Positions 44,585 through 56,655 of a DNA stretch of 64,000 nucleotides are shown here, piece by piece. Each line of letters begins with the position of its first letter. The stretch's first letter is position 1. Origin of the DNA: Tragulus kanchil (Eukaryota > Chordata > Mammalia > Artiodactyla > Tragulidae); NCBI GenBank assembly GCA_022376925.1, contig JAIOJX010000032.1:99564794-99628793 (forward strand), given 5' to 3'. A model generated the notes under the pieces. The model was not told the DNA's origin, ran no database searches, and was given only the letters and a program-made list of their open reading frames with translations. The position numbers were made by a program, and so were the translations under genes.

Positions 44585-44790
44585 CTTTTATTGAAGGATT
44601 CTTATATGCCAGGCACAAAGCATTTACACAGGCTGACTCCTTTGGTCCTGACCTCAGTCCTGTGAGGGAGGTGGCACTCTTACCCCTGGTACAGAGGGAG
44701 AAAATGAGGCCAGACAATGGTTAGACGAGGGCAGTGTGAGGATTTGAACTCAGGCCTTCTGGCCCCGAAGCCCACACTCTTAAATTGAGT
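44585..44790 (+). repeat. MIR element
   Basis: 'cttatatgccaggcacaaag', 'gacctcagtcctgtgaggga', 'gagggagaaaatgaggccag', 'gaggatttgaactcaggcct'. A good full-length MIR. Confidence 0.75.
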
Positions 44791-44799
44791 ATATGTTTA

Positions 44800-44935
44800 C
44801 ACTGGGCACTTTGCAAGATTGTTTTCGTCAGTCCTCAGGGCAACTCTATGAGGAGAAATATGATTATTCCCATTTTCCAAATGAGAAGACAAAAGCTTAG
44901 TGGTTAGTGACTCATTTAAGACCCCTCTCCACTCT
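44800..44935 (+). repeat. MIR element
   Basis: 'cactgggcactttgcaagat', 'gggcaactctatgaggagaa' and 'ttcccattttccaaatgaga' form a second MIR in the same orientation, next to the first. Confidence 0.65.
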
Positions 44936-45299
44936 AGGACTTGCCATGGACTTCTCATTCTTCAACCATAAGAGCAGTCCTTTAGCACTGAAAATTATAT
45001 TTTCCAGAGAACATCATTAATTCACTTGATTCTCTAAATGATCCTGTTGGAACACAAGGGGCAGAATGTGGTGGCTATTTGACAGTGAAGAGGAAGCCAG
45101 GGGTTTGAGGGGTGAGGTTCCTGCCCAGGTCACCTTGTTCCCTAAGCTAAAATCCAAGTCACTGGTTGCCTTTAGCACTGCTGTTTTCTGTTTTCTTCCC
45201 CTTTGTATTTTGGGAAAATGATCTCACCTCAGTTTTGGCTTTGAATTTTTTTAGATACGTTTAATCAGAATATTTTCCAACTTTTGGTGCCTTTGTTTT

Positions 45300-45515
45300 G
45301 GGCTTTCCCAGTGGTTCACTGGTAAAGAATCCACCCTGTCAAGGCAGGAGACCTGAGTTCAATCTCTAGGTCAGGAAGATCCCCTGGAGAAGGAAGTGGC
45401 AGCCCACTGGAGTGTTCTTGCCTGGAAAATCCCATGGACAGAGGAGCATGATGGGCTATAGTCCACAGGATGGCAAAGTGTTGGATGTGACTTAGCAACT
45501 AAACAACAGCAGCAG
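45300..45515 (+). mobile_element. Bov-tA SINE (sense)
   Basis: 'gggctttcccagtggttcac', 'gacctgagttcaatctctag', 'gatcccctggagaaggaagt', 'gacttagcaactaaacaaca' ending in (cag)n. Full length and single copy. Confidence 0.92.
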
Positions 45516-46308
45516 TGCCTTTATCACCTTGAAAATTAGAAACAGACATTTGCTTGCCATCTTCCAGCTCAAACATACTTTTCTCAGTTGGGAGAGGACC
45601 ATAAACACAACTGCTGTAATATCTTAGAAAAACTTTAATGTACCTCCCTCAAATTCTCACAATGTAAAACAACTGGTCTATGCCATTTCTGTGCATTCTT
45701 AACTAATTTCTCAACTTCTGGGCCATAGGCCCACCCTGTATGCAATTATATACAAGTAGAAAACTGGGTACATAGACCTTGGTTTTGCCATCTGTGAAAT
45801 GGCTGGTGATCATGACAGCTGAGTTGGGCTAGCAGTCGGGGCTGGATTACCTTAAGATACTTCTCTTCCTGCTGTTCAGTTACCGTAAAACATCCTGGTT
45901 CTTATTTACTTCGTTCTGTGTGTCATCCCTTCTCTGTTCGTGTTGGAATCCTCACCTCGACTCCCACCCCCAATAAAGGCATGGGACCTGCAACCACGGC
46001 ATCATAGTTCAAAATACACAGTTAAGAAGCTGGTAGACAAACCAAATGATTTAACCGGGAGTGGAAATGAGGACTAAGCTCATTTCTAAGGTGGATGTAA
46101 AAGAATGAAAGATAATATCCTTGTCTGAGAAAATGGATTTCATATCCTGCTTGCCCAACATTTGTAAGTCCCACTGAAAAGACCTTGTTTCTCATTAAGG
46201 ATCAGCACAGACGTGTGGGAAATGGCACTTCACTTGGACCAAGAAAGCCTACATTCATGTTGCAAGTCCCAGCTTTATGAGCACTGTACTGTGGACAAAC
46301 CTTACTCT
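45516..46308. other. Single-copy sequence, nothing recognised
   Basis: No repeat or exon recognised. Confidence 0.45.
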
Positions 46309-46561
46309 TAAGTATCACTGCTCCTGTCTGTGAGGCTCTCTTAAGGGGAAGAAACAGGTCTTTTCCTGCCTCTGAGCCCAGAGTGTGTGCTGTGCCTGAC
46401 CGTGGGTCAGAGAGGTGCTCATTGGTGACCAGGGCTCCTCAGCAATTTAGGAAACAGTTGACCTCTGTCACCTCTGAAGACTTATTCAGACCTGACTACT
46501 GACATGTTTGCTGTTGAATTTCCTTGAGTACAGTGCTACAATCTGCGTTTTTATTTGCTCT

Positions 46562-46652
46562 TAAAAGAAAGAAAGGGAAGGAGGAAAGGTTGTAGAAGTA
46601 AGGGGGGAAAAGGAAGGAAACAAAAAGAAAGAAGCAGAAAGGAAAAAGATTG
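46562..46652 (+). repeat. Purine-rich (GAAA/GGAA) low-complexity tract
   Basis: Almost all A and G for about 90 bases. Minus-strand frames here read as Phe/Ser/Leu-rich low-complexity peptide and are not genes. Duplicate at about 47669-47759. Confidence 0.8.
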
Positions 46653-46904
46653 AAGGCTCCTGCAGAAGTGCTTTATGTAAATGTAATCTGAATCTAGCCC
46701 AACCCACCCATTCTGTTGTGACTCTGCTGAATGAGGTAAAACCAGTCCCACAAGTCTCCTCTCTGACACTTAGCCTCATCCATGAGTTTCCGCATTTCTA
46801 ATATGTTCCATTTTGGAAAACCTTTCTAGAAGCTTTTCAGAATCCATTTTTAAGTAAACTTAAGAGTAATGCCATCAAAATTTTTGTAGGGTAGTGTTTT
46901 GTTA

Positions 46905-46931
46905 AAACAAACAAACAAACAAACAAAAAAC
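46905..46931 (+). repeat. (AAAC)n microsatellite
   Basis: Five AAAC-type units. Duplicate at 48012-48038, same unit number. Confidence 0.85.
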
Positions 46932-47051
46932 CTTTAAGACTGAAAAAGCTAGAAAGTCTTCAGGAAAAAAAATGACAAGGAAATACCTCAGTACTATTTT
47001 ATATATGCTTTAGTGTAAAATGTATGTATATTATTTATGTATAATTCCAGG

Positions 47052-47270
47052 GTTGCCTGGTGGTTCAGTGATAAAGAACCCGCTTGCCAGCACAAGAGAC
47101 ACAGGTTCAATGGATTCCTGGGTCAGGAAGATTCTAGGGAGAAGGAAATGACAACCCACTCCAGTATTCTTGCCTGGGAAATCCCATGAACAGAGGAGCC
47201 TGGCAGGCTAGAGCCCATGGGGTCTCAAAAAGAGGCAGACACAACTTATCTACTAAATAACAGCAACAAA
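47052..47270 (+). mobile_element. Bov-tA SINE (sense)
   Basis: 'ggttgcctggtggttcagtg', 'acaggttcaatggattcctg', 'aacagaggagcctggcaggc', 'agacacaacttatctactaa'. Full length; the second copy is at 48159-48377. Confidence 0.92.
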
Positions 47271-48158
47271 AGAAAGTCATTGAAACTGTTCAGTGATGTA
47301 ATTGGCTAGATGTCAATTAAGCTTGAGTGGATTAGGTTACATGCATGTAATGCACATATGTCAGATTATATAAATATATGCTATATAATAGATTCCATAA
47401 GATACAATCCTTATTTTAAGTATCACTGCTCCTGTCTGTGAGGCTCTCTTAAGGGGAAGAAACAGGTCTTTTCCTGCCTCTGAGCCCAGAGTGTGTGCTG
47501 TGCCTGACCGTGGGTCAGAGAGGTGCTCATTGGTGACCAGGGCTCCTCAGCAATTTAGGAAACAGTTGACCTCTGTCACCTCTGAAGACTTATTCAGACC
47601 TGACTACTGACATGTTTGCTGTTGAATTTCCTTGAGTACAGTGCTACAATCTGGTTTTGATTTGCTCTTAAAAGAAAGAAAGGGAAGGAGGAAAGGTTGT
47701 AGAAGTAAGGGGGGAAAAGGAAGGAAACAAAAAGAAAGAAGCAGAAAGGAAAAAGATTGAAGGCTCCTGCAGAAGTGCTTTATGTAAATGTAATCTGAAT
47801 CTAGCCCAACCCACCCATTCTGTTGTGACTCTGCTGAATGAGGTAAAACCAGTCCCACAAGTCTCCTCTCTGACACTTAGCCTCATCCATGAGTTTCCGC
47901 ATTTCTAATATGTTCCATTTTGGAAAACCTTTCTAGAAGCTTTTCAGAATCCATTTTTAAGTAAACTTAAGAGTAATGCCATCAAAATTTTTGTAGGGTA
48001 GTGTTTTGTTAAAACAAACAAACAAACAAACAAAAAACCTTTAAGACTGAAAAAGCTAGAAAGTCTTCAGGAAAAAAAATGACAAGGAAATACCTCAGTA
48101 CTATTTTATATATGCTTTAGTGTAAAATGTATGTATATTATTTATGTATAATTCCAGG

Positions 48159-48377
48159 GTTGCCTGGTGGTTCAGTGATAAAGAACCCGCTTGCCAGCAC
48201 AAGAGACACAGGTTCAATGGATTCCTGGGTCAGGAAGATTCTAGGGAGAAGGAAATGACAACCCACTCCAGTATTCTTGCCTGGGAAATCCCATGAACAG
48301 AGGAGCCTGGCAGGCTAGAGCCCATGGGGTCTCAAAAAGAGGCAGACACAACTTATCTACTAAATAACAGCAACAAA
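48159..48377 (+). mobile_element. Bov-tA SINE, duplicate of 47052-47270
   Basis: Same at an offset of 1107. Confidence 0.92.
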
Positions 48378-48699
48378 AGAAAGTCATTGAAACTGTTCAG
48401 TGATGTAATTGGCTAGATGTCAATTAAGCTTGAGTGGATTAGGTTACATGCATGTAATGCACATATGTCAGATTATATAAATATATGCTATATAATAGAT
48501 TCCATAAGATACAATCCTTATTTTAAAAAACAGTTTTGTTCCAAGAGTTTAAAAGCATTATTTGCAATTCGAAACGTCTTTATGTTAACAAAGGCAATGC
48601 TGGTTAGGTATGCTGCTTTAGAAATCACAAAAGCATATTGCATCCATAATTGAACTGTGTAATGATAAAATCAGTGGTTCAAAACAGTACAAACATGTT

Positions 48700-48860
48700 G
48701 ATTTATTGAGTACGACTTATGTGCCACAACTGTACTGAATGCATCACATACCTGATCTGACGCACTGATCACCCGCTAGGGAGGTATCATTAGCCTAATC
48801 ACAAGTAAGAAGAACAAAGTTGGGGAATCTGTGACCTTCCCAGTTTACAGGGCTATCACA
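48700..48860 (+). repeat. MIR element
   Basis: 'tattgagtacgacttatgtg', 'ggaggtatcattagcctaat' and 'ggggaatctgtgaccttccc' are in MIR order. Duplicate at about 49780-49940. Confidence 0.5.
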
Positions 48861-49225
48861 TGACTGAGTGAAGAGGGGCTGTGTTTGTCCCACAAAGTTT
48901 TAAACACTTCTGCAAGATGAATGGATTTTATAGGCTTCCCCTTGCCCTCCTCCCGCTCAGAAGAAAAGGTATTTCCCTGTTGGAGGCCTTTCCTCTCCTG
49001 ACTCTCACTGCCTTCTCCTCTCCCCTCCCTAGGGCTTCACTCCATCAAGTATCTCCTGTCTCAGTTTCTCTTTACATCTTCCTTCTCTACTAGCTGTTGC
49101 TTCTCAGCGGATAAATCTGCTCAAGTCTTTTTCATCCTGAATAAACAAGAAATGAAATGTCTCTTTGGACATTTGCCTCTGTGAGTGGCTGCTCTCTCTT
49201 TCCTGTTCTTCTCAGACAAGATTCC

Positions 49226-49662
49226 TTTTTTTTTTTTTTTGTAGAAGCCCTTCTCTTCTATTTTGTCTTTTTTAATTTTTTAATTGAAAGATAATTGCTT
49301 TACAGAATTTTGTTGTTTTCTGCCAAATATCAACATGAATCAGTCATAGGTATACATATATCCCCTTCTTCTTGAACCTCGCTCCCATGTCCCTTCCTGT
49401 CCCACCCCTCCAGGTTGTTACAGAGCCCCTGTTTGGGTTCCTTGGATCATACAGCAAATTCCCACTGGCTATCTATTTTACATATAGTGATATAAGTTTC
49501 CATGTTACTCTCTCCATGTAACTCACCCTCTCCTCCTTGCCACCCTCCCAACGTCCATAAATCTGTTCTCTGTGTCTGTTTCTCCATTGGTGCCCTGAAA
49601 ATAAACTCATCAGCACCATCTTTCTAGATTCCATGCATATGCACTAGTATACGATATTTATC
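49226..49662 (-). mobile_element. Ruminant L1 3' UTR (antisense)
   Basis: Starts at a T-run. It continues 'agataattgctttacagaat', 'catcaacatgaatcagtcat' in modified form, 'cccactggctatctatttta', 'accatctttctagattccat', 'gcatatgcactagtatacga'. This is the bovid L1 3' end in reverse, with no coding part. Confidence 0.82.
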
Positions 49663-50305
49663 ACCTAACCTCCTGTGACCCTCCCACCCGTGCCTGCCAC
49701 CCCTGTCGTCTGGCTTCCATTGTGAGGATCCCCGAACTGTGTAATGATAAAATCAGTGGTTCAAAACAGTACAAACAGGGATTTATTGAGTACGACTTAT
49801 GTGCCACAACTGTACTGAATGCATCACATACCTGATCTGACGCACTGATCACCCGCTAGGGAGGTATCATTAGCCTAATCACAAGTAAGAAGAACAAAGT
49901 TGGGGAATCTGTGACCTTCCCAGTTTACAGGGCTATCACATGACTGAGTGAAGAGGGGCTGTGTTTGTCCCACAAAGTTTTAAACACTTCTGCAAGATGA
50001 ATGGATTTTATAGGCTTCCCCTTGCCCTCCTCCCGCTCAGAAGAAAAGGTATTTCCCTGTTGGAGGCCTTTCCTCTCCTGACTCTCACTGCCTTCTCCTC
50101 TCCCCTCCCTAGGGCTTCACTCCATCAAGTATCTCCTGTCTCAGTTTCTCTTTACATCTTCCTTCTCTACTAGCTGTTGCTTCTCAGCGGATAAATCTGC
50201 TCAAGTCTTTTTCATCCTGAATAAACAAGAAATGAAATGTCTCTTTGGACATTTGCCTCTGTGAGTGGCTGCTCTCTCTTTCCTGTTCTTCTCAGACAAG
50301 ATTCC

Positions 50306-50741
50306 TTTTTTTTTTTTTTGTAGAAGCCCTTCTCTTCTATTTTGTCTTTTTTAATTTTTTAATTGAAAGATAATTGCTTTACAGAATTTTGTTGTTTTCT
50401 GCCAAATATCAACATGAATCAGTCATAGGTATACATATATCCCCTTCTTCTTGAACCTCGCTCCCATGTCCCTTCCTGTCCCACCCCTCCAGGTTGTTAC
50501 AGAGCCCCTGTTTGGGTTCCTTGGATCATACAGCAAATTCCCACTGGCTATCTATTTTACATATAGTGATATAAGTTTCCATGTTACTCTCTCCATGTAA
50601 CTCACCCTCTCCTCCTTGCCACCCTCCCAACGTCCATAAATCTGTTCTCTGTGTCTGTTTCTCCATTGGTGCCCTGAAAATAAACTCATCAGCACCATCT
50701 TTCTAGATTCCATGCATATGCACTAGTATACGATATTTATC
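50306..50741 (-). mobile_element. L1 3' UTR, duplicate of 49226-49662
   Basis: Same at an offset of 1079-1080. Confidence 0.82.
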
Positions 50742-50783
50742 ACCTAACCTCCTGTGACCCTCCCACCCGTGCCTGCCACCCCT

Positions 50784-52970
50784 GTCGTCTGGCTTCCATT
50801 GTGAGGATCCCCAGCCCACTGCTCCCTAAGCACAGCGACACAGCCGGCCCCAGGGGGCACATGTGGTTCTCACCTTGCACCTGCTGCATTTGGCACTGAG
50901 TTCTCCCTTCTTCTGGAATGCCCTAGACCCACAGGTCTGTGGGTAGCACTGGCTCATCAGTGGTCTTCCTAGCAGTCCTGCTTCTTTGCGGCTGCCTCTT
51001 TCTTTAATTTTACTGAATGGGCTCCTGCTCTCATTGCCTTTATCACTGTTTACATTTCCTCACAGATGAACCTGATTCACTCACGCTTTCCAGTCGACCT
51101 TTTCCTTCCACTAAAAACTCTGAAGTCTGTCTTCATAATCCTAACAATCTGCTGGACACCTCCACATTAATGACCCATAGGCATTTCAAAGAATCAGATC
51201 TCAGCTCCTTACTCTGACCCTCATGACTGACCTGTGCCCTCCCCAGCCCTCCCCACTTCATCTCTGTTTCAGTGGACAATAGCATCAACCACCCCGTATT
51301 GGCCCAGATTCCTCATCCCTTCTCCCTTTCCCCACAAGCTTTGTATAGTCAGCCCCACTACTAAGTTCATCACCTTCTCTTCATCTCTCTTGTAATGACT
51401 TCATGGTCTGTGTCCTAGATGATCATCACAGAGCAGTTCTCCCACCTCCATTCTGCCATCACCAGTCTTTCCTCCATGGGCCTCTATGAATGAGCATACA
51501 TTGGAATGCTTCGCTTCCCTATGTAAAATCTTCTAGAGCTCTAAATAACCTGCTCATTATCCCACCTGGGACTGGTCACCTCCCTGAGTCTCCAGCCTCA
51601 TCACTCCCCACCGTGATCCTTCAGAGTGGCTCTCTCATAACAGTGATGTGATGGAAATATCCTGCACCCAAACTCTGGCTCCCAAGGCCACACCTTTACT
51701 CACACTGTCTTCTATCTGGAATGTTAGTCCCTCCCATCTGAAACTCACTTGTTCTCCAGTACATTTCTTAGCAATTTCTCTTCCAATAGCTATAACCAAA
51801 CTTCCCCCAAAGTGGGCTGGAAGCCCTTCCTTTATACTGGCCATCAGCATTCTCCTCTACCATCACCACATCCACGTCGTCTGGCTTCCATTGTGAGGAT
51901 CCCCAGCCCACTGCTCCCTAAGCACAGCGACACAGCCGGCCCCAGGGGGCACATGTGGTTCTCACCTTGCACCTGCTGCATTTGGCACTGAGTTCTCCCT
52001 TCTTCTGGAATGCCCTAGACCCACAGGTCTGTGGGTAGCACTGGCTCATCAGTGGTCTTCCTAGCAGTCCTGCTTCTTTGCGGCTGCCTCTTTCTTTAAT
52101 TTTACTGAATGGGCTCCTGCTCTCATTGCCTTTATCACTGTTTACATTTCCTCACAGATGAACCTGATTCACTCACGCTTTCCAGTCGACCTTTTCCTTC
52201 CACTAAAAACTCTGAAGTCTGTCTTCATAATCCTAACAATCTGCTGGACACCTCCACATTAATGACCCATAGGCATTTCAAAGAATCAGATCTCAGCTCC
52301 TTACTCTGACCCTCATGACTGACCTGTGCCCTCCCCAGCCCTCCCCACTTCATCTCTGTTTCAGTGGACAATAGCATCAACCACCCCGTATTGGCCCAGA
52401 TTCCTCATCCCTTCTCCCTTTCCCCACAAGCTTTGTATAGTCAGCCCCACTACTAAGTTCATCACCTTCTCTTCATCTCTCTTGTAATGACTTCATGGTC
52501 TGTGTCCTAGATGATCATCACAGAGCAGTTCTCCCACCTCCATTCTGCCATCACCAGTCTTTCCTCCATGGGCCTCTATGAATGAGCATACATTGGAATG
52601 CTTCGCTTCCCTATGTAAAATCTTCTAGAGCTCTAAATAACCTGCTCATTATCCCACCTGGGACTGGTCACCTCCCTGAGTCTCCAGCCTCATCACTCCC
52701 CACCGTGATCCTTCAGAGTGGCTCTCTCATAACAGTGATGTGATGGAAATATCCTGCACCCAAACTCTGGCTCCCAAGGCCACACCTTTACTCACACTGT
52801 CTTCTATCTGGAATGTTAGTCCCTCCCATCTGAAACTCACTTGTTCTCCAGTACATTTCTTAGCAATTTCTCTTCCAATAGCTATAACCAAACTTCCCCC
52901 AAAGTGGGCTGGAAGCCCTTCCTTTATACTGTGGACCCATCAGCATTCTCCTCTACCATCACCACATCCA
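50784..52970 (+). repeat. Direct duplication 17 (about 1.09 kb; 50784-51875 and 51876-52970)
   Basis: Abutting, offset 1092. The left copy lost bases near its end ('tatactggccatcagc' against 'tatactgtggacccatcagc'). The content is pyrimidine-rich and unassigned, possibly old L2 in reverse. The first ~29 bp occur three times (49702, 50784, 51876). Confidence 0.93.
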
Positions 52971-53092
52971 GCGTTCAGTCCAGTTCATCTCAGTCCAGTC
53001 AGTCCTGTCTGACTCCTTGCGACCCCATGGACTGCAGCCTGCTAGACTTCCCTGTCTCTCTCCATCTCCCAGAGTGTGTTCAGACATGTCCA
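52970..53092 (-). mobile_element. BovB/ART2A 3' end (antisense, short)
   Basis: 'ttcagtccagttcatctcag', 'gtctgactccttgcgacccc', 'atggactgcagcctgctaga' match the start of antisense BovB/ART2A. It fades after about 120 bp. Confidence 0.8.
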
Positions 53093-53124
53093 GTGTACAA
53101 TGTTATAATTATTTCTCTTCCTGC

Positions 53125-53232
53125 CTGGCCTCCTAGACAGTGTGTTCATTGAAAGCAGGAATCCCACATTGCTCATTTCTATATTTCCAGTGTTGACCAA
53201 GGTGAGTGCTGGGTAAATTTTTGTTGGCCCCG
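53125..53232. repeat. L2-like repeat
   Basis: 'gtgttcattgaaagcaggaa', 'atttctatatttccagtgtt' and 'gtgctgggtaaatttttgtt' resemble the L2-type 3' end (gagggcaggga, tatccccagtg, ctcaataaatatttgttg). Duplicate at 54271-54378. Confidence 0.5.
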
Positions 53233-53873
53233 GTTGTATTTTGAAATTAACACTAAATTCGGTGTTTTAGAATGAAAATGGATCCATGGCAGGTATTACA
53301 GTAGGGTCAGAGGATAAGCTAATTTGGGGATGTCTTAATTGTGAAGAAGACCTCTTCCTACCCACTCGGGCTGTGGCAGCGCTCACTGTGAAGCTAGAAT
53401 ACAGCAGCACTGCCATGAAGGCTCAGATCCATGGGGAGAATGTGGGAGGGGAGTGCCGGGAGGGAAGAAGCTTCAGGGAGGCTTTTCAACTACTCTGCTT
53501 TTCTCCCTTGCACTCTTTGTTGGAGAGTGTAACATACTTTCTCTGCTGGAGGAAGTCAGACTTTGCTAGTCGAACCTCTGCTTTGGAACATGACCTCAGC
53601 ATTTGGCCCCTGGTTAATAATTAGGAGTGCCTGTTTCAATTCTTGGGGAAAAAAGTTCACTTCTCTACCACTTTTTGCCTATAAATTAATCCATCAAGAA
53701 GATGGCATTTCCTCCCAGCTCACACCACTTATGTAGACTCCTGGAGGCTTGAGTCTGAGTTGGGAGGCCCTAAAGAGTTCAGAAGCAGAGTTTTTAACTG
53801 GCAGGCTCACATTTGCATATAGAATGATGTTGGCGCAGGCAACAGAGGATCTCAGGTCTGTCTTTCTCTGCCC
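53233..53873. other. Non-repetitive sequence with a 112-codon frame
   Basis: Unassigned. An ATG-started frame (53286-53624, plus) is intact in both copies (54432-54770), as expected from the duplication. The peptide (MAGITVGSEDKL...) has no family I recognise and no signal peptide or membrane segment. Probably fortuitous. Confidence 0.35.
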
Positions 53874-54115
53874 CATAACAGTGATGTGATGGAAATATCC
53901 TGCACCCAAACTCTGGCTCCCAAGGCCACACCTTTACTCACACTGTCTTCTATCTGGAATGTTAGTCCCTCCCATCTGAAACTCACTTGTTCTCCAGTAC
54001 ATTTCTTAGCAATTTCTCTTCCAATAGCTATAACCAAACTTCCCCCAAAGTGGGCTGGAAGCCCTTCCTTTATACTGTGGACCCATCAGCATTCTCCTCT
54101 ACCATCACCACATCC

Positions 54116-54238
54116 AGCGTTCAGTCCAGTTCATCTCAGTCCAGTCAGTCCTGTCTGACTCCTTGCGACCCCATGGACTGCAGCCTGCTAGACTTCCCTG
54201 TCTCTCTCCATCTCCCAGAGTGTGTTCAGACATGTCCA
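54116..54238 (-). mobile_element. BovB/ART2A fragment, duplicate of 52970-53092
   Basis: Same at an offset of 1146. Confidence 0.8.
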
Positions 54239-55016
54239 GTGTACAATGTTATAATTATTTCTCTTCCTGCCTGGCCTCCTAGACAGTGTGTTCATTGAAA
54301 GCAGGAATCCCACATTGCTCATTTCTATATTTCCAGTGTTGACCAAGGTGAGTGCTGGGTAAATTTTTGTTGGCCCCGGTTGTATTTTGAAATTAACACT
54401 AAATTCGGTGTTTTAGAATGAAAATGGATCCATGGCAGGTATTACAGTAGGGTCAGAGGATAAGCTAATTTGGGGATGTCTTAATTGTGAAGAAGACCTC
54501 TTCCTACCCACTCGGGCTGTGGCAGCGCTCACTGTGAAGCTAGAATACAGCAGCACTGCCATGAAGGCTCAGATCCATGGGGAGAATGTGGGAGGGGAGT
54601 GCCGGGAGGGAAGAAGCTTCAGGGAGGCTTTTCAACTACTCTGCTTTTCTCCCTTGCACTCTTTGTTGGAGAGTGTAACATACTTTCTCTGCTGGAGGAA
54701 GTCAGACTTTGCTAGTCGAACCTCTGCTTTGGAACATGACCTCAGCATTTGGCCCCTGGTTAATAATTAGGAGTGCCTGTTTCAATTCTTGGGGAAAAAA
54801 GTTCACTTCTCTACCACTTTTTGCCTATAAATTAATCCATCAAGAAGATGGCATTTCCTCCCAGCTCACACCACTTATGTAGACTCCTGGAGGCTTGAGT
54901 CTGAGTTGGGAGGCCCTAAAGAGTTCAGAAGCAGAGTTTTTAACTGGCAGGCTCACATTTGCATATAGAATGATGTTGGCGCAGGCAACAGAGGGATCTC
55001 AGGTCTGTCTTTCTCT

Positions 55017-55539
55017 CAGGCAGCGCCCGTGTTCTCACTCTAAGAGAGGAAAGCTCAAGTGGTCGGTCAAGTTGCCTAAACTCTGTTTGTTAATTCTCCA
55101 TTTTCATTTCTTTGAAGACTGCAATGAGTCTAAGTAATACGTGAGACTCAATTCAGCCTCCTTGTAATGCATTTAATTATTCATTCATTTATTCATCTAT
55201 CATCATTACTATCATGTACCTGCTCTGTGCCACAGAACCAGTCCTCACAGAAGGGCAGGACTCTGCCAAGGGAGGGACTGGAATCCTGGCTCTGCATCTT
55301 TACAGCCATGTTTGTAGATACCTTCATGAGGTGAGGATAAGATAGTTGGGAAAACAATTCACTATTTACCAGTGGTGGAGATCAGGAATGCCAAATGGAT
55401 GGCACACCCTCTAGACTTGTTCCCACTGTGCCCATGGAAGGTAATGAATGTTAATGGCATGCATTTTAGACACATTTGCTGTTCCCACTGTTGATAAGAA
55501 GGAGTGTGATGTAGTAAGAAGATATGGTATTAGGATAGT
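55017..55539. other. Single-copy sequence, nothing recognised
   Basis: No confident repeat or exon. A short 'attcattcatttattcatct' run is at about 55180. Confidence 0.45.
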
Positions 55540-55730
55540 CACATGTAACTCTACCACTGTAGATGACTTTGGAAAAGACATTTAGTCTCTCTGAGCTTAA
55601 GCTTCCTCAACTGTAAAGTGAGACTAATGAATCTTTCAGGGTTATTCCCAAAGATTCTGTGAAATGATGTATGTAAAGTACCTTGTACTTTGGTGACAAG
55701 TAGGCACTTTGTAAATGTTACTCCCTTTCT
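55540..55730 (+). repeat. MIR element
   Basis: 'gagcttaagcttcctcaact', 'gtaaagtgagactaatgaat', 'attctgtgaaatgatgtatg' and 'taggcactttgtaaatgtta' are MIR core to 3' end. Confidence 0.7.
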
Positions 55731-55964
55731 TTTCTATACCACTGTTTTAATGCCTTTGAGGCATGCAAAGATGACTAAGATAAGATACTAAGTTTTGTGT
55801 TTTCAAACAGCATTTCTAGATACTTAAAACTAGTGGACAATATATATTCAACAGCAAGAAAGTAATGCCCTTGGGGAGCTTAGACAGAGAAATGTGGGCA
55901 AGAGAAGTCAAGATAAAGCTTTGGAGAGGAGCTAGAACAAATAAAAGACAGGTGAGATCAATGG

Positions 55965-56072
55965 ACTGGATGAATGGATGATGGAGGCTAGCTGGCTGGC
56001 TGGATGGATGGTTAGGCAGACAGATAAGTTGATAGATGACAGACAGATTGATATAGGCAGACAGACAGACTT
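55965..56072 (+). repeat. Tetranucleotide-rich tract (GGAT/GGCT/CAGA)
   Basis: Interrupted runs of tgga, tggc, gata and caga units ('gctggctggctggatggatg', 'ggcagacagacagac'). An imperfect microsatellite, probably length-variable. Confidence 0.75.
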
Positions 56073-56429
56073 GTGTTAGAAGGACTCTTGGTATTATTAG
56101 GTAGATGAGAGGGATGATTGGTTAAATGGTATGTCAAACGGTGTAGCTGAGGCATGAATACTCAATAGAGAGTGATAAGTCTGTGTAGAAGGTTTACCAG
56201 ATATAGTAAGAGAGATATATTCAGAATAGTAATTTAGTAGCAAATGGTATAGAATCAAAGAATCCTGTGCCTGAGATATCAATGAACTCAATTTCTGGTC
56301 CATGTAGGAGTCCTGTTAACAGCATCCCAGCACTAGCGATGTGGCCCCTGGGAGAGTAAGGCATTTAATATTTTCCATCCACCCCTCTGCAGATGACCTG
56401 CAATCCTGTTTACTGACCAGATTACTGAC

Positions 56430-56608
56430 TTTGAGACCTCATGGGCTGTAGCCTACCAGGCTCTTCTATCCATGGGATTTCCCAGGCAAGAATGCTGGAG
56501 TGGATTTCTATTTACTACTCCAGAGGATCTTCCTCACAAGTGATCAGACCCACATCTCTTGCATATGCTACATTGGCAGGCAGGTTCCTTACAACTGAGC
56601 CACCTGGA
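56430..56608 (-). mobile_element. Bov-tA SINE (antisense), 5'-clipped
   Basis: 'acctcatgggctgtagccta', 'gcaagaatgctggagtggat', 'gaggatcttcctcacaagtg', 'actgagccacctgg'. The part that should precede it (gtccaactctttgcga) is missing; a similar piece is found just downstream at 56615-56655. Confidence 0.87.
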
Positions 56609-56614
56609 AAGACG

Positions 56615-56655
56615 AAATAGTATTAGTCACTTCGTTGTGTCCAACTCTTTGCTTT
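56615..56655 (-). mobile_element. Bov-tA SINE fragment
   Basis: 'agtattagtcacttcgttgt' and 'gtccaactctttgc' are the far end of another antisense Bov-tA, only about 40 bp, directly after the previous one. It may be the displaced missing piece of the neighbouring SINE. Confidence 0.6.

Larger units (their letters stand above)
46309..48525 (+). repeat. Direct duplication 15 (about 1.11 kb; 46309-47416 and 47417-48525)
   Basis: Abutting, offset 1108 then 1107 ('atctgcgtttttatttg' against 'atctggttttgattt'). It carries a purine-rich tract (46562-46652), an (AAAC)n run and a Bov-tA SINE. Confidence 0.93.
48652..50812 (+). repeat. Direct duplication 16 (about 1.08 kb; 48652-49733 and 49734-50812)
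   Basis: Abutting, offset 1082 then 1080. Near its start the right copy reads 'acaaacagggattt' where the left copy reads 'acaaacatgttgattt'. T-run 15 (49226) against 14. It ends in a tract that begins duplication 17. Confidence 0.93.
52728..55016 (+). repeat. Direct duplication 18 (about 1.14 kb; 52728-53873 and 53874-55016)
   Basis: Abutting, offset 1146. The left copy lost a G near its end ('cagaggatc' against 'cagagggatc') and its last bases are scrambled. Its first ~240 bp also occur at 51635-51875, so that tract is triplicated with duplication 17. Confidence 0.93.

Noticed and set aside
46551..46779. Phe/Ser/Leu-rich minus-strand frames as a membrane peptide.
   Set aside because: They are translations of a purine-rich low-complexity tract read on the opposite strand.
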